The translations under genes and the position numbers were made by a program. Below, piece by piece: positions 49,196-57,546 of a DNA stretch of 64,000 nt. The stretch is taken from the NCBI RefSeq assembly GCF_026107375.2, contig NZ_JAPCIA010000001.1, positions 1,302,001 to 1,366,000 of the forward strand. Reading direction: 5' to 3'. How positions within the stretch are numbered: position 1 is the first letter of the stretch; each line of letters starts with the position of its first letter. Source of the stretch: Sphingomonas sp. BT-65 (lineage in GTDB: Bacteria; Pseudomonadota; Alphaproteobacteria; Sphingomonadales; Sphingomonadaceae). Under the pieces are notes generated by a model. It saw only the letters and a program-made list of their open reading frames with translations, was not told the origin of the DNA and did not search any database.

Positions 49196-49933
49196 ATGTC
49201 CCCCCGCCCTGTCGCCGTCCTCCACCGCATGGTCATGCCCGACCATATCTGCCCCTATGGCCTCAAGGCGAAGGCGCTGCTCGAACGGCGCGGTTACAAG
49301 GTCGAGGATCACTGGCTGCGCACGCGCGAAGAGACGGATGCCTTCAAGGCAGCGCATGACGTCAAGACCACGCCCCAGACCTTCATCGATGGCAAGCGGA
49401 TCGGCGGCTATGACGATCTCCGCCGCCATTTCGGCCTGCACGTGCCGGAGAAGGGCGAGACCAGCTACACGCCGGTGATCGCACTGTTCGCGATGACCGC
49501 GCTGATGGCGCTCGCCGCCAGCCATGCCATCGCGGGCTCGCCCTTCACGATCCGCGCGGCGGAATGGTTCATCTCGTTCAGCATGTGCGCTCTCGCGCTG
49601 CTCAAGCTGCGCGACGTCGAGAGCTTCTCGACCATGTTCCTGAACTACGACCTGCTCGCGCGGCGCTGGGTGCCCTATGCCTATATCTACCCCTTCGCCG
49701 AGGGTGCGGCGGGCGTGCTGATGACCGCCAACGCGCTGCACTGGCTGGCGATCCCGCTGGCGCTGTTCATCGGCGGCATCGGCGCGGTCTCGGTGTTCAA
49801 GGCGGTCTATGTCGACAAGCGCGAGCTCAAATGCGCGTGCATGGGCGGCGACAGCAACGTGCCGCTGGGCTTCGTCTCGCTCACCGAGAATTTGATGATG
49901 ATCGCGATGGCGGTATGGATGCTGGTGCGGTAA
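49196..49933 (+). CDS. Glutaredoxin-MauE fusion membrane protein
   Basis: 245 residues. Residues 1-80 form a glutaredoxin with active site HICPYGLK and cis-proline TTPQTFIDG. Residues 90-245 carry four membrane helices of the MauE/DoxX redox-associated type, ending near KCACMGGDSNVPLG, a CxC pair. It could move reducing power across the membrane. AAGGAG precedes the ATG. The divergent mer-type operator suggests induction by thiol-reactive stress. Confidence 0.88.
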   Translation: MSPRPVAVLHRMVMPDHICPYGLKAKALLERRGYKVEDHWLRTREETDAFKAAHDVKTTPQTFIDGKRIGGYDDLRRHFGLHVPEKGETSYTPVIALFAMTALMALAASHAIAGSPFTIRAAEWFISFSMCALALLKLRDVESFSTMFLNYDLLARRWVPYAYIYPFAEGAAGVLMTANALHWLAIPLALFIGGIGAVSVFKAVYVDKRELKCACMGGDSNVPLGFVSLTENLMMIAMAVWMLVR

Positions 49934-50296
49934 TCAGCTCCACGCGTCGAGCTCCTTGACCAGCTTCTTGGGCGCCTGGGCGCGATAGCTTTCCTCGATC
50001 CAGTCCTTGAGCTGCTCCATGTCGGGGATCGCATCGTCGCCGGGCGCGAAGCTCACCCAGCCGCTCTTGCCCAGGCCATAGGCGGTGGGCGTGGCGAAGG
50101 GCAGCTCGAGCGCGACCTCGCTCGTGTAGCGCAGCTTCACCGACATGCGGAATTCCTCGCCGGTCGAGAGATAGGCGAAGGTCTTGTCGTTGACCGCGAG
50201 GTCCGCATGGTCCGGCCACGGCGCCTTGATGTGCGCGCCGGGCAGGGTCAGTCCCCACGCCCGCAATTCGTCGATCACGGCCTTTGCCGTGGTCAT
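49934..50296 (-). CDS. MmcQ/YjbR family DNA-binding-like protein
   Basis: 120 residues, the CyaY-like YjbR fold (GAHIKAPWPDHADLAVNDKT, GLGKSGWVSF, EESYRAQAPKKLVKEL). Function in bacteria is unclear. Its start overlaps the stop of the aspartic-protease-like gene by four bases, so the two are coupled. Confidence 0.88.
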   Translation of the reverse strand: MTTAKAVIDELRAWGLTLPGAHIKAPWPDHADLAVNDKTFAYLSTGEEFRMSVKLRYTSEVALELPFATPTAYGLGKSGWVSFAPGDDAIPDMEQLKDWIEESYRAQAPKKLVKELDAWS

Positions 50297-51201
50297 CGCG
50301 GGTCGCCCGCGTCGCGGGGACGCTGCATCAGCCACACCGATTGACTGCGATAATCCACGGCGAATCCCTCCGTCGCCAGCCAGTCCATGCCCAGGATCGC
50401 CAGCATTTCCCCAGCGCCCGCGAGACGATCGAAGACCGGCAGCGCCCCGACTCTTACCGTGCGGCGCTGCCATTGCCACGGCCCCACGGCAATATCACCG
50501 ATCTCGCCCTGCAGCAGCGGCAAGGGCCGGCCGTCGATACCCTCGATCGAGCCGCCGGGGCGCAACCGGCTCGGGTCCAGCCCGGCCCGCCACGCGAAGG
50601 CGGGGTTGAGCGTGGTGAATTGCGCGCCTGTGTCGAGCAATCCCCAGCCACTCGCATTGCCGATCCGTACCGGCAGCATGATCTTCCACGGCTGAAGCCA
50701 TTTGGCCGCGACCGGCCGCCATTCCTCGCTCACCGCCTGCGCACCGCCCGGGGCGATGCGCACGCAACCGCTGCCGGGGATCCAGATCGTCAGCCGGTCG
50801 GCCAGCAGGTCGACGCCCGCGAGGCCCGCGACATCGTGGCTGTCGAACGACGGGGCCGGGAGCGACGGAACCACGACGTCGCGGAGCAGCACCGGGCCAG
50901 CCTCGATCGAGCGGATCCGGTGAAAATGGACCGCAACCCCTCCGCCCATCCCCTGGGCCTGCTCGGTCTTCGCATCCCGCGGCAGACCGAGCTGCGCGGC
51001 GCGGGCGGGATCGATGGTCGACCCGCTGGCCGCGGTATCGAGGATGAAGGCGAACGGCCCCTGATCGTTGATCCTGGCGCGGAGGATCGGCGTCCCTTGG
51101 TCGCCGGTCTCGATGGGGAGGCACGCCGCTGGCTCATCCGCCCGCGCCGGGGCGGCGATTGCCAGTCCGAGCAGCGCGGCGATCAACGGGATCCTGGTCA
51201 T
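50293..51201 (-). CDS. Exported retropepsin-like aspartyl protease domain protein
   Basis: 302 residues with a signal peptide (MTRIPLIAALLGLAIAAPARA). Two aspartic signatures are visible, ILDTAASGSTID near residue 55 and LLDTGAQFTTLN near 190, plus partner ILGMDWLA near the end. Two DTA/DTG loops in one chain suggest an intramolecular pepsin-like pair of retropepsin domains. A periplasmic peptidase is inferred; no substrate is known. Confidence 0.85.
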   Translation of the reverse strand: MTRIPLIAALLGLAIAAPARADEPAACLPIETGDQGTPILRARINDQGPFAFILDTAASGSTIDPARAAQLGLPRDAKTEQAQGMGGGVAVHFHRIRSIEAGPVLLRDVVVPSLPAPSFDSHDVAGLAGVDLLADRLTIWIPGSGCVRIAPGGAQAVSEEWRPVAAKWLQPWKIMLPVRIGNASGWGLLDTGAQFTTLNPAFAWRAGLDPSRLRPGGSIEGIDGRPLPLLQGEIGDIAVGPWQWQRRTVRVGALPVFDRLAGAGEMLAILGMDWLATEGFAVDYRSQSVWLMQRPRDAGDPR

Positions 51202-51247
51202 TTCGGACGGATAACAGCCGCATGACGCGACTGGAAGCGCTCCGGTC

Positions 51248-52636
51248 TCAGTCCTCGCGGCTCGGCAGCGTCAGCACGAAGCGCGCGCCCTGATCGGGGG
51301 CGCTGTCCACGAGGATGTCGCCGCCCATCGCCCGCGCCAGCCGCCGCGCGATGTAGAGCCCCAGCCCGCTGCCGCCCGGCTCCGCGGGATCGACGCGGCC
51401 GAACTTCTCGAAGATCTTCGCCTGGTCCGCGTCCGCGATGCCCTTGCCCTGGTCGGCGACGATCACGCAACCCAGCGCACCCTCGCGCTCCAGCCGCACC
51501 CACACCCAGCCACCGGGCGGCGAGTAGCGCACTGCATTGCCGATCAGGTTGACCATGATCTGCAGCACGCGGCGGAACTCGCCCGTCACCGGCATGCGTT
51601 CGTCGGCGCGCGGCTTCTCGATCCGCACGTCCGCTTCGCTCGCGCGCACCGCGAGCAGGCCGGCGGCGCGCCGCGCGACGTCGGCAAGGTCGATCGGCTC
51701 GAGCTCGACCGTGAAATCCTCGCGCTCGATCGCGGAGAGGTCGGCAAGGTCGCCGACCAGCGACAGCAGGTGCCGCCCGGCATTCGCGATATCGAGCGCA
51801 TATTCGGCATAGTCGTCGCGCAGCGGCCCGTCGACACGCGCGCTGATGCTGTCGGCATTGGCGATGATCCGCGCGAGCGGCGCACGCAGCGCCTTGTCGA
51901 GCCGCTGGCCGAACTCGCTGGTGAACTCGGGTTCGGCAGCGGGTGCGGGTACGGGCGCGGCTTCCGCCTCCTTCGCCGGATCGATCCGCGTCGCCGCGCC
52001 GCTGAAGCCGGCGAAGCGCCCTTGCGCATCGATGCGCGGACTGGCGGAAAGCCGCACGCGCTGGCCGGTTCCGCGCAGTTCCGCGACCTGCCCGTCGAAG
52101 CGCGCCTGCTCGACCGCGGCGGCCAGGATCGGCAGCGTGCCCGCGCCGTCCGCCTCCAGCGCGAACAGCAAAGTCAACGGCTGGCCGAGCATCGCGACCG
52201 GATCGAATCCGTTGAGCTGCCCGGCTTCGAACGGAAGATGCGTGATGCGCATCGCCGCATCGGTCTCCCACAGCCAGTCGGTCTCGGCGCGCAGGAAATC
52301 GTCCTCGCGCGCGGCATCGCCATCGGGCGCACGCCACGCGGCGCGCGGCCGCCAGCCGCTCACCTCGAGCCGCACGCCATCGGCATCGGGCTCGGCGCGG
52401 ACCCACAGGTCGATATCGTCCTCGCCATCGGCGGCGACGACGTTGCGGGAGACCGCGATGCCGAGCCGCTGCGCCAGCCGCGCGATCGCCGCGATCGGCG
52501 GCACCGCGATCGGCGCGCCCAGCTTGCCGCCCGCGCGCGCATTGAGGTCGGCCAGCCGCGCCTCGGCGTCGACCAGCAGCCCGTCGGGACCGACGCGTCC
52601 CATCGCGATCGGCGGGCGGGGCTCGATCGCGTTCAC
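51248..52636 (-). CDS. Histidine-kinase-like protein with Lys in place of H-box His
   Basis: 462 residues from a GTG overlapping the DUF2336 stop (GTGA). A PAS-like region (about 115-215) precedes a DHp-like helix pair and an intact HATPase domain: N-box NLIGNAVRYSPPGG, VADQGKGIADAD, IFEKFGR and GGSGLGLYIARRLA. The H-box is LDKALRAPLARII; the expected His is Lys248 (codon 51893-51895). It therefore cannot phosphorylate itself on histidine in the usual way. It could be an ATP-binding signalling scaffold like DivL, which has Tyr at this place. Confidence 0.88.
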   Translation of the reverse strand: MNAIEPRPPIAMGRVGPDGLLVDAEARLADLNARAGGKLGAPIAVPPIAAIARLAQRLGIAVSRNVVAADGEDDIDLWVRAEPDADGVRLEVSGWRPRAAWRAPDGDAAREDDFLRAETDWLWETDAAMRITHLPFEAGQLNGFDPVAMLGQPLTLLFALEADGAGTLPILAAAVEQARFDGQVAELRGTGQRVRLSASPRIDAQGRFAGFSGAATRIDPAKEAEAAPVPAPAAEPEFTSEFGQRLDKALRAPLARIIANADSISARVDGPLRDDYAEYALDIANAGRHLLSLVGDLADLSAIEREDFTVELEPIDLADVARRAAGLLAVRASEADVRIEKPRADERMPVTGEFRRVLQIMVNLIGNAVRYSPPGGWVWVRLEREGALGCVIVADQGKGIADADQAKIFEKFGRVDPAEPGGSGLGLYIARRLARAMGGDILVDSAPDQGARFVLTLPSRED

Positions 52637-53730
52637 CGGGCGACACTCCCGAGCGTGAAGACCGCCGCCCGATAATGGTGGGGCAGGCGCAGCGGCGCGA
52701 GCGCTTCCTGCGCTTGCGCCGGCGCGATCGCCATGATCGAATCGAGCAGATCGGCAAAGGCCTCGACATTGCGGCGCGGATCGGCCTCGCTCAGCGCCAC
52801 GCCGAGGCGCGCCACCGCGGCGCGATCGAAGTCGAGCGCGCGCAACGCGATCCACAGCCGCCCGCTCGACGCGTCGAACGTCATCGCGCGCGCCGCGTCG
52901 AAATCGATGTGCAGCGCATGCGCGAGCAGCGCGACGAACAGCGCGACGCGCCGGTCGCCGAGCGACTCGGTCATCAGCTCGGGCAGCTCGTCCGGCTGCG
53001 CGTCGAGCGCCACCGCCAGCCGCAGCGCCGCCGCCTCCACGCGCTCGCCCTCGTCATGCGCGGCGAGGCTGCGTTGCGCGGCATCGGCCAGCGCCCGGTC
53101 GAGCGCGGCCGTCGGTTCCATGACGCTCGCCCGCAACGCCGCCGCCACGCGCCACACGAGCTTGTGGTGCAGCTCCGCCGGAAGGTCGGTCTGCGCGAGC
53201 GGCCCGGCGTCCGGGATCCCGCGCCGACGGCTCTCCGCGACCAGCACCGCCGCCGCGTTGTGCGCCAGCAGCCGGTCGGGATGCAGCGCGAGCCGGCTGA
53301 GCAGGCTCGGCCGCTCGGGATCGTCCTGCGCCTGCACCTGCATGCCGCTCGCCAGCAGATCGAGCCGCACCCGTGCGATCAGCTCGCCCATCAGCTCGCG
53401 GTCGCGCAGCAGCCCGGAGTCGCGCAGCAGCCCGGCGACGCTCGCGCCGTTCGCCAGCGCGTCGGCCTGTTCCGCCTCGCTTTGGGTGCGCAGCAGCCGC
53501 ACGGCATGGCCGCGGACCTCGCCCTCGATCGTGTCGATCAGCGCGCGCAAAAGCTGCGCCAGTGCCGCGCGCGTGCGCTCGTCGAGCCGGCCGTCGTCGG
53601 GAACCAGAAAGTCGTCGATCGCCGCGCCGAGCGCACGATGCGCGGCGACATCCGCCGCCGCGGCACGCGCGAGCAACGCCTGTGCGCCGTCAAGGGCGCC
53701 TTCACGCATGTCGACATTCGGGTCGGACAT
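52633..53730 (-). CDS. DUF2336 domain protein
   Basis: 365 residues, mostly alpha-helical, matching DUF2336 (LLARAAAADVAAHRALGAAI, HPDRLLAHNAAAVLVAESRR). Helical repeat proteins of this kind are common in alphaproteobacteria and lack a known function. It overlaps the His-less kinase by four bases, so the two are made together and may bind. No signal peptide or membrane segment. Confidence 0.88.
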   Translation of the reverse strand: MSDPNVDMREGALDGAQALLARAAAADVAAHRALGAAIDDFLVPDDGRLDERTRAALAQLLRALIDTIEGEVRGHAVRLLRTQSEAEQADALANGASVAGLLRDSGLLRDRELMGELIARVRLDLLASGMQVQAQDDPERPSLLSRLALHPDRLLAHNAAAVLVAESRRRGIPDAGPLAQTDLPAELHHKLVWRVAAALRASVMEPTAALDRALADAAQRSLAAHDEGERVEAAALRLAVALDAQPDELPELMTESLGDRRVALFVALLAHALHIDFDAARAMTFDASSGRLWIALRALDFDRAAVARLGVALSEADPRRNVEAFADLLDSIMAIAPAQAQEALAPLRLPHHYRAAVFTLGSVAR

Positions 53731-53766
53731 GGACCTGGACTTAGAGGAACTGCGGTTAAGACAGAG

Positions 53767-54933
53767 CTAAGGCTTTTCCCGCCGACTCTCAACAGCCGCG
53801 GCGAGCGTGACGAACGCATAGACCGCGACCGCCGCCAGCCCCCAGCTCACTCGCCCCGCGATGGCGAAGGGCGCGACGAGCAACAGATAGGTCGCCGGGC
53901 TGCCCCACCAGCGCCGCACCAGCGCCTGGCTGCGCTCCGCGATCACCGTCGCCGCGATCGTCACCAGCGCCAGGATCAGCCCGTCGAGCGTCGCGGCGGC
54001 GCGCGTCTCGGTGATGCCGAGCGCCAGGATCACCGCCGCGGCGATCACCCCGATCAGCTGCTCCTGCACCCTCGCCCGCTTCTCTTCGCCACGTAGGGCG
54101 GACAGCGCCGCACCGGTCGCCAGCGCCGCCACGCCGGGCAGCGCCACGCCCGCGCCCCACGGCCAGCCGAGCGCCACCAGCGCCACCGCGCCACCGCCGA
54201 ACAGCACCCCGCCTGCCATCACCAGCCAGCCGGGCACCGCTTTCTCGACCACCTTGGGCAACGCCAGCCGGGCGAGGCGCGTGAAGACGTGCCGGTCGGC
54301 CCAGCTCGTCCGCCGCTCGGTCAGCGCGGCGAGCACCGCGTTGCTGCGCGAGGCGAGCGCCCCGCCGTCGCGCTCCACGCCATGCCCGGCGCGCACCGCG
54401 CTGCCCGGCAGCGGCACCTGCTCGGCGCCCGCCTGCACGATCGCGCGCAGCAAGGTGGACTGGAAATCATAGTCGGGCGGAAAGGACGCGATGTCGGCGA
54501 TGCGCTGCGCCGGCGCACGCGCGATCCCCGCCCAGCAGTGGCTCGCATCGACTCGTTCGAGCGAGGCGGCCGGATCCTGAGTCACCAGGATCGCGTCCTT
54601 GCCCTCGTTCGCGATTCTGTCGACCACATCGTCGGTGGTGACGAGCCCATCCGCCAGCACCACGAAGCTCGCCAGTGGGTGCGCCTTGGTCGAGGCTTCG
54701 GCGGCCGAGCGCACGATATCCACCGGCACGCCGCGCTTCGCCGCGCGGCTTACCGCGCCGAGCAATGCCGGCGTCACCCGCGTCACCGCGACCAGGATCT
54801 GCCCCGCTCCGGCGCCGACCAGCAGCCGCGCCTGGTATTCGAGCAAGGTCATGCCGCCGAACGGCAGCGTCGCCGCCAGCGTCCCCGGCTTGTCGCCCGC
54901 GTCCTCGGTCGCGAAAATGAGCCCCGCCAACAT
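53767..54933 (-). CDS. Nucleotidyltransferase-like membrane protein
   Basis: 388 residues. The N-terminal half resembles a sugar-nucleotide transferase fold (GGMTLLEYQARLLVGAGA, VVLADGLVTTDDVVD) though the usual GGxGTR loop is absent. Six or so membrane helices follow (residues 225-375), with no clear CDP-alcohol phosphotransferase signature. Function is unknown. The gene ends 36 bases before the DUF2336 start, possibly one operon. The ATG at 54933 begins MLAGLIFATEDAG. Confidence 0.72.
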   Translation of the reverse strand: MLAGLIFATEDAGDKPGTLAATLPFGGMTLLEYQARLLVGAGAGQILVAVTRVTPALLGAVSRAAKRGVPVDIVRSAAEASTKAHPLASFVVLADGLVTTDDVVDRIANEGKDAILVTQDPAASLERVDASHCWAGIARAPAQRIADIASFPPDYDFQSTLLRAIVQAGAEQVPLPGSAVRAGHGVERDGGALASRSNAVLAALTERRTSWADRHVFTRLARLALPKVVEKAVPGWLVMAGGVLFGGGAVALVALGWPWGAGVALPGVAALATGAALSALRGEEKRARVQEQLIGVIAAAVILALGITETRAAATLDGLILALVTIAATVIAERSQALVRRWWGSPATYLLLVAPFAIAGRVSWGLAAVAVYAFVTLAAAVESRREKP

Positions 54934-54979
54934 GGCTTTAGCGGTTAGGGGAATTGAGGGGGTGAAGGAAGAACCCAAT

Positions 54980-55126
54980 TCCTCCCCGGCACGGGGAGGT
55001 GGCATCGCGTAGCGATGATGGAGGGGCCGCCGCGAAAACGGCGGAAAGGCTTCGACTGAGCACCGCCCTCTGCGCGACGGCCCCTTCACCGCCTTCGGCG
55101 GTCCCCCTCCCCGTACCGGGGAGGAG
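54980..55126. repeat. Multi-hairpin interspersed repeat, copy 2
   Basis: A 147-base copy of the element at 8412-8557, same orientation. Terminal CCTCCCC/GGGGAGG hairpins and the ACCGCC-ttc-GGCGGT hairpin are kept. The first inner stem is CATCGC-gta-GCGATG where copy 1 has CACCGC-gaa-GCGGTG, a paired C-to-T and G-to-A change. The middle (about 55050-55070) has diverged. It ends two bases before the stop of the NamZ-like gene. Confidence 0.88.
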
Positions 55127-55128
55127 TT

Positions 55129-56325
55129 TCAGTAGCGAAGGAACGCCCGCCGCACCTCTTCCCACGCTGCCTCATCCGCCTTCGCCGCCGCATCCAGATC
55201 GTCCGGCGCCGCCGCGGCGTCATCGACCCACTCGCGCAGCCCCGGCCCGCCGTTGATCACGTCGATCGCCAACTTGCCGAACTCATATTCGTAGGGGAAA
55301 TCGCGCCACAGTTCGTAGTCGGGGTAGAGCGTCCGGATCGCCTTGAACCCCAGCGCCTGCAGCCGCCACGGCTGGAACGCCGCATGGTCGTATCTCGGCC
55401 CCTCGGCATGGATGAACACGCCGCTGCACAGCTGCCCGACATGCTTGTGGAAGGTCGGCTGGAACCAGAAGTCGCGCAACGTGCAGCCGGCGAGCCATTC
55501 CGGCGCGATCCGCCGCATCTCCGCGATCACCGCCTTGGCGTCGATGTCGGGCGCGCCGAACAGCTCCAGCGGTCGCGTCGTCCCGCGCCCCTCCGACAGC
55601 ATCGTCCCCTCCAGCATCACCGTGCCGGCATAGGCGCGCGCCATGTTGACGTTGGCGGCGTTGGGGCTGGGGTTGATCCACACGCGATCCACCGGCCAGC
55701 CGAACCCAGGCGCATCATCGGGTCGCCAGCCCTCCATCTCGACCACGCGATAGCCGACATCGAGCTTGAAATGGTCGATGAACCACGCCCCCATCTCGCC
55801 CAGCGTCATGCCGTGCCGCATCGGCATCGGCCCCGCCCCGACGAAGCTCTCCCAGCCGGGCAGCAGGGTCAGCCCCTCCACCGGCCGCCCCGCCGGATTG
55901 GGCCGGTCGAGCACCCACATGTCCTTGCCGTGCTGCGCCGCCGCTTCGAGCACGTAGAGCAGGGTCGTGACGAAGGTGTAGATGCGGCACCCCACATCCT
56001 GCAGGTCGACCAGCATCACGTCGAACGTGTGCATCGACTGGCCCGTCGGCCGCCGCACCTCGCCATAAAGGCTGAACACCGGCATCCCGTAGGTGGGATC
56101 GGTATAGTCCGGCGACTCCATCATATTGTCCTGCAAGTCGCCCCGCACGCCATGCTGCGGCCCGAACACCGCCGACACGTTCACCCCGGCTGCCACCAGC
56201 GCGTCGAGGCTGTGGGTCAAATCGGCCGTCACCGAAGCCGGATGCGCGAGTAGCGCGACGCGGCGGCCGTGAAGCTGGGACAGAAGCGCGGGGTCGGCGA
56301 GCAGCCGGTCGATACCGAAGTTCAT
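55129..56325 (-). CDS. DUF1343 protein, NamZ-like exo-N-acetylmuramidase family
   Basis: 398 residues. The DUF1343 signature FGPQHGVRGDLQDNMMESP is at about 50-70, with YVLEAAAQHGKDMWVLDRPN and later conserved arginine regions. NamZ enzymes release N-acetylmuramic acid from cell-wall glycans. Family members are usually exported, but this product starts MNFGIDRLLADPALL with no signal peptide, which suggests cytoplasmic recycling or a misjudged start. A repeat copy touches its 3' end. Confidence 0.88.
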   Translation of the reverse strand: MNFGIDRLLADPALLSQLHGRRVALLAHPASVTADLTHSLDALVAAGVNVSAVFGPQHGVRGDLQDNMMESPDYTDPTYGMPVFSLYGEVRRPTGQSMHTFDVMLVDLQDVGCRIYTFVTTLLYVLEAAAQHGKDMWVLDRPNPAGRPVEGLTLLPGWESFVGAGPMPMRHGMTLGEMGAWFIDHFKLDVGYRVVEMEGWRPDDAPGFGWPVDRVWINPSPNAANVNMARAYAGTVMLEGTMLSEGRGTTRPLELFGAPDIDAKAVIAEMRRIAPEWLAGCTLRDFWFQPTFHKHVGQLCSGVFIHAEGPRYDHAAFQPWRLQALGFKAIRTLYPDYELWRDFPYEYEFGKLAIDVINGGPGLREWVDDAAAAPDDLDAAAKADEAAWEEVRRAFLRY

Positions 56326-56436
56326 GATGGGTCAGGTGCCGGGAGTTCGAGGGGGAAGCAAGCCGCTTCGTCGCCCTGGCGGGACCGGAACGCGACCTCG
56401 TCGGTTAAGCCGTTCGACAACGAACGGAGATATCGC

Positions 56437-56787
56437 ATGCCGGTCCGCAAATTCGCCATCGCCGATGCCGTGTTCGAGCGCTCGCCGGGGCAGGATGGCG
56501 ACGTGTTCGTGGGAAATCTCGTCGATCAGCGGCACGGCGCGCCGATCACGATCGGCTTCGGCCGCTATGGTCCCGGCCAGGGTCTCGACGAGACCATCGC
56601 GGTCGATGACGTGATGATCGTCCTCGAAGGGCGGCTGTCGGTTTCCAGCGAGGCCGGCACCGTCACAGCCGGATCGGGCGAGATCGTGCACATGCCCAAG
56701 GGCGCGGCGGTCAGCATCCGCGCGCACGAGGAAGGTGCGGTCACCGCTTATGTCACTTACCCGCACTGGCAGGAGGCACGCGACTAG
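56437..56787 (+). CDS. Small cupin protein (EutQ-like)
   Basis: 116 residues, one beta-barrel (VDDVMIVLEGRLSVSSEAG, GEIVHMPKGAAVSIRAHEEG), matching ethanolamine-utilisation EutQ-type cupins. The metal histidines of classical cupins are reduced (H in VHMPKG). No eut genes are adjacent. CGGAGA precedes the ATG. Its stop overlaps the end of the convergent DOMON gene. Confidence 0.8.
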   Translation: MPVRKFAIADAVFERSPGQDGDVFVGNLVDQRHGAPITIGFGRYGPGQGLDETIAVDDVMIVLEGRLSVSSEAGTVTAGSGEIVHMPKGAAVSIRAHEEGAVTAYVTYPHWQEARD

Positions 56788-57329
56788 ACCCAACCCTGGC
56801 TCCCGGCCGGCAGCGCCAGCACAAAACCGTCGGGATGATGGAAATCGGGCTTTCCCGGCGGGTGGTTGAGCGCCCAATAGGATTTGGTGCCGTCGGCCTC
56901 TTCGACCACGGCGGAAAGGCTGATGGTCAGCCGCCCGGCCGGGATCGCCGCCAGATCGACATCCGCCTCCAGCACGAAAACCGCGCCCTGCCGTTCGAGC
57001 TCGATATGCGGATCGACCGGCAGCGCCAGGTTGCGCATCCCGGCGCGATAGCCGTCGAACGCATAAGCTGCCCATTGCCCTGAAGGGGACAGGTTGAACT
57101 CGAAATAGCTCTCCCCTCCCTCCGGCTTCAGGAACAGCTCGCAACAGGTCCGCTGCCACAGTCCATCGGCGCGGCCCGGAGAGGTGGGATCCGGGACCGC
57201 GAGCGCCGCCCCCGGTGTGATATAGAAGGTCAGCAGCATGTCGTCGGAATCGGTCATCGCCAGCTCGACGTGAACGGATTCGACAAATGCCGCTGGCGTA
57301 TCCGGGTGGCAGTTCAGGTCATGGCGCAT
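56784..57329 (-). CDS. DOMON-like domain protein
   Basis: 181 residues, a beta-sandwich with the pattern of carbohydrate/haem-binding DOMON or CBM9-like domains (LWQRTCCELFLKPEGGESY; EFNLSPSGQWAAYAFDGYR; SYWALNHPPGKPDFHHPDGF). No signal peptide, so probably cytoplasmic. Function unknown; common in sphingomonads. Confidence 0.82.
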   Translation of the reverse strand: MRHDLNCHPDTPAAFVESVHVELAMTDSDDMLLTFYITPGAALAVPDPTSPGRADGLWQRTCCELFLKPEGGESYFEFNLSPSGQWAAYAFDGYRAGMRNLALPVDPHIELERQGAVFVLEADVDLAAIPAGRLTISLSAVVEEADGTKSYWALNHPPGKPDFHHPDGFVLALPAGSQGWV

Positions 57330-57546
57330 GGTCTCGACTAACCCGCCAAAAACAACTTTCCTAATTGGATTTCGCCTGCTTGGCTCGCGGGATGATCCGT
57401 TCGCCGTCTCCGTCCGCTCATCTTCGCAGCTGCGGCCCGATGCACCGGAGACGAAACCGGGGGGTACGTAGTGGCAACTTTGAAAACTTCCACGCCCGCC
57501 GTCGGGGGATGACGCGCCCCGACTCGTCGGCTATGCGGCGCGCGCC

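Noticed and set aside
57330..57546. T-box or other riboswitch ahead of tyrS
   Set aside because: No T-box sequence or specifier stem was visible, and T-boxes are not expected in this lineage.
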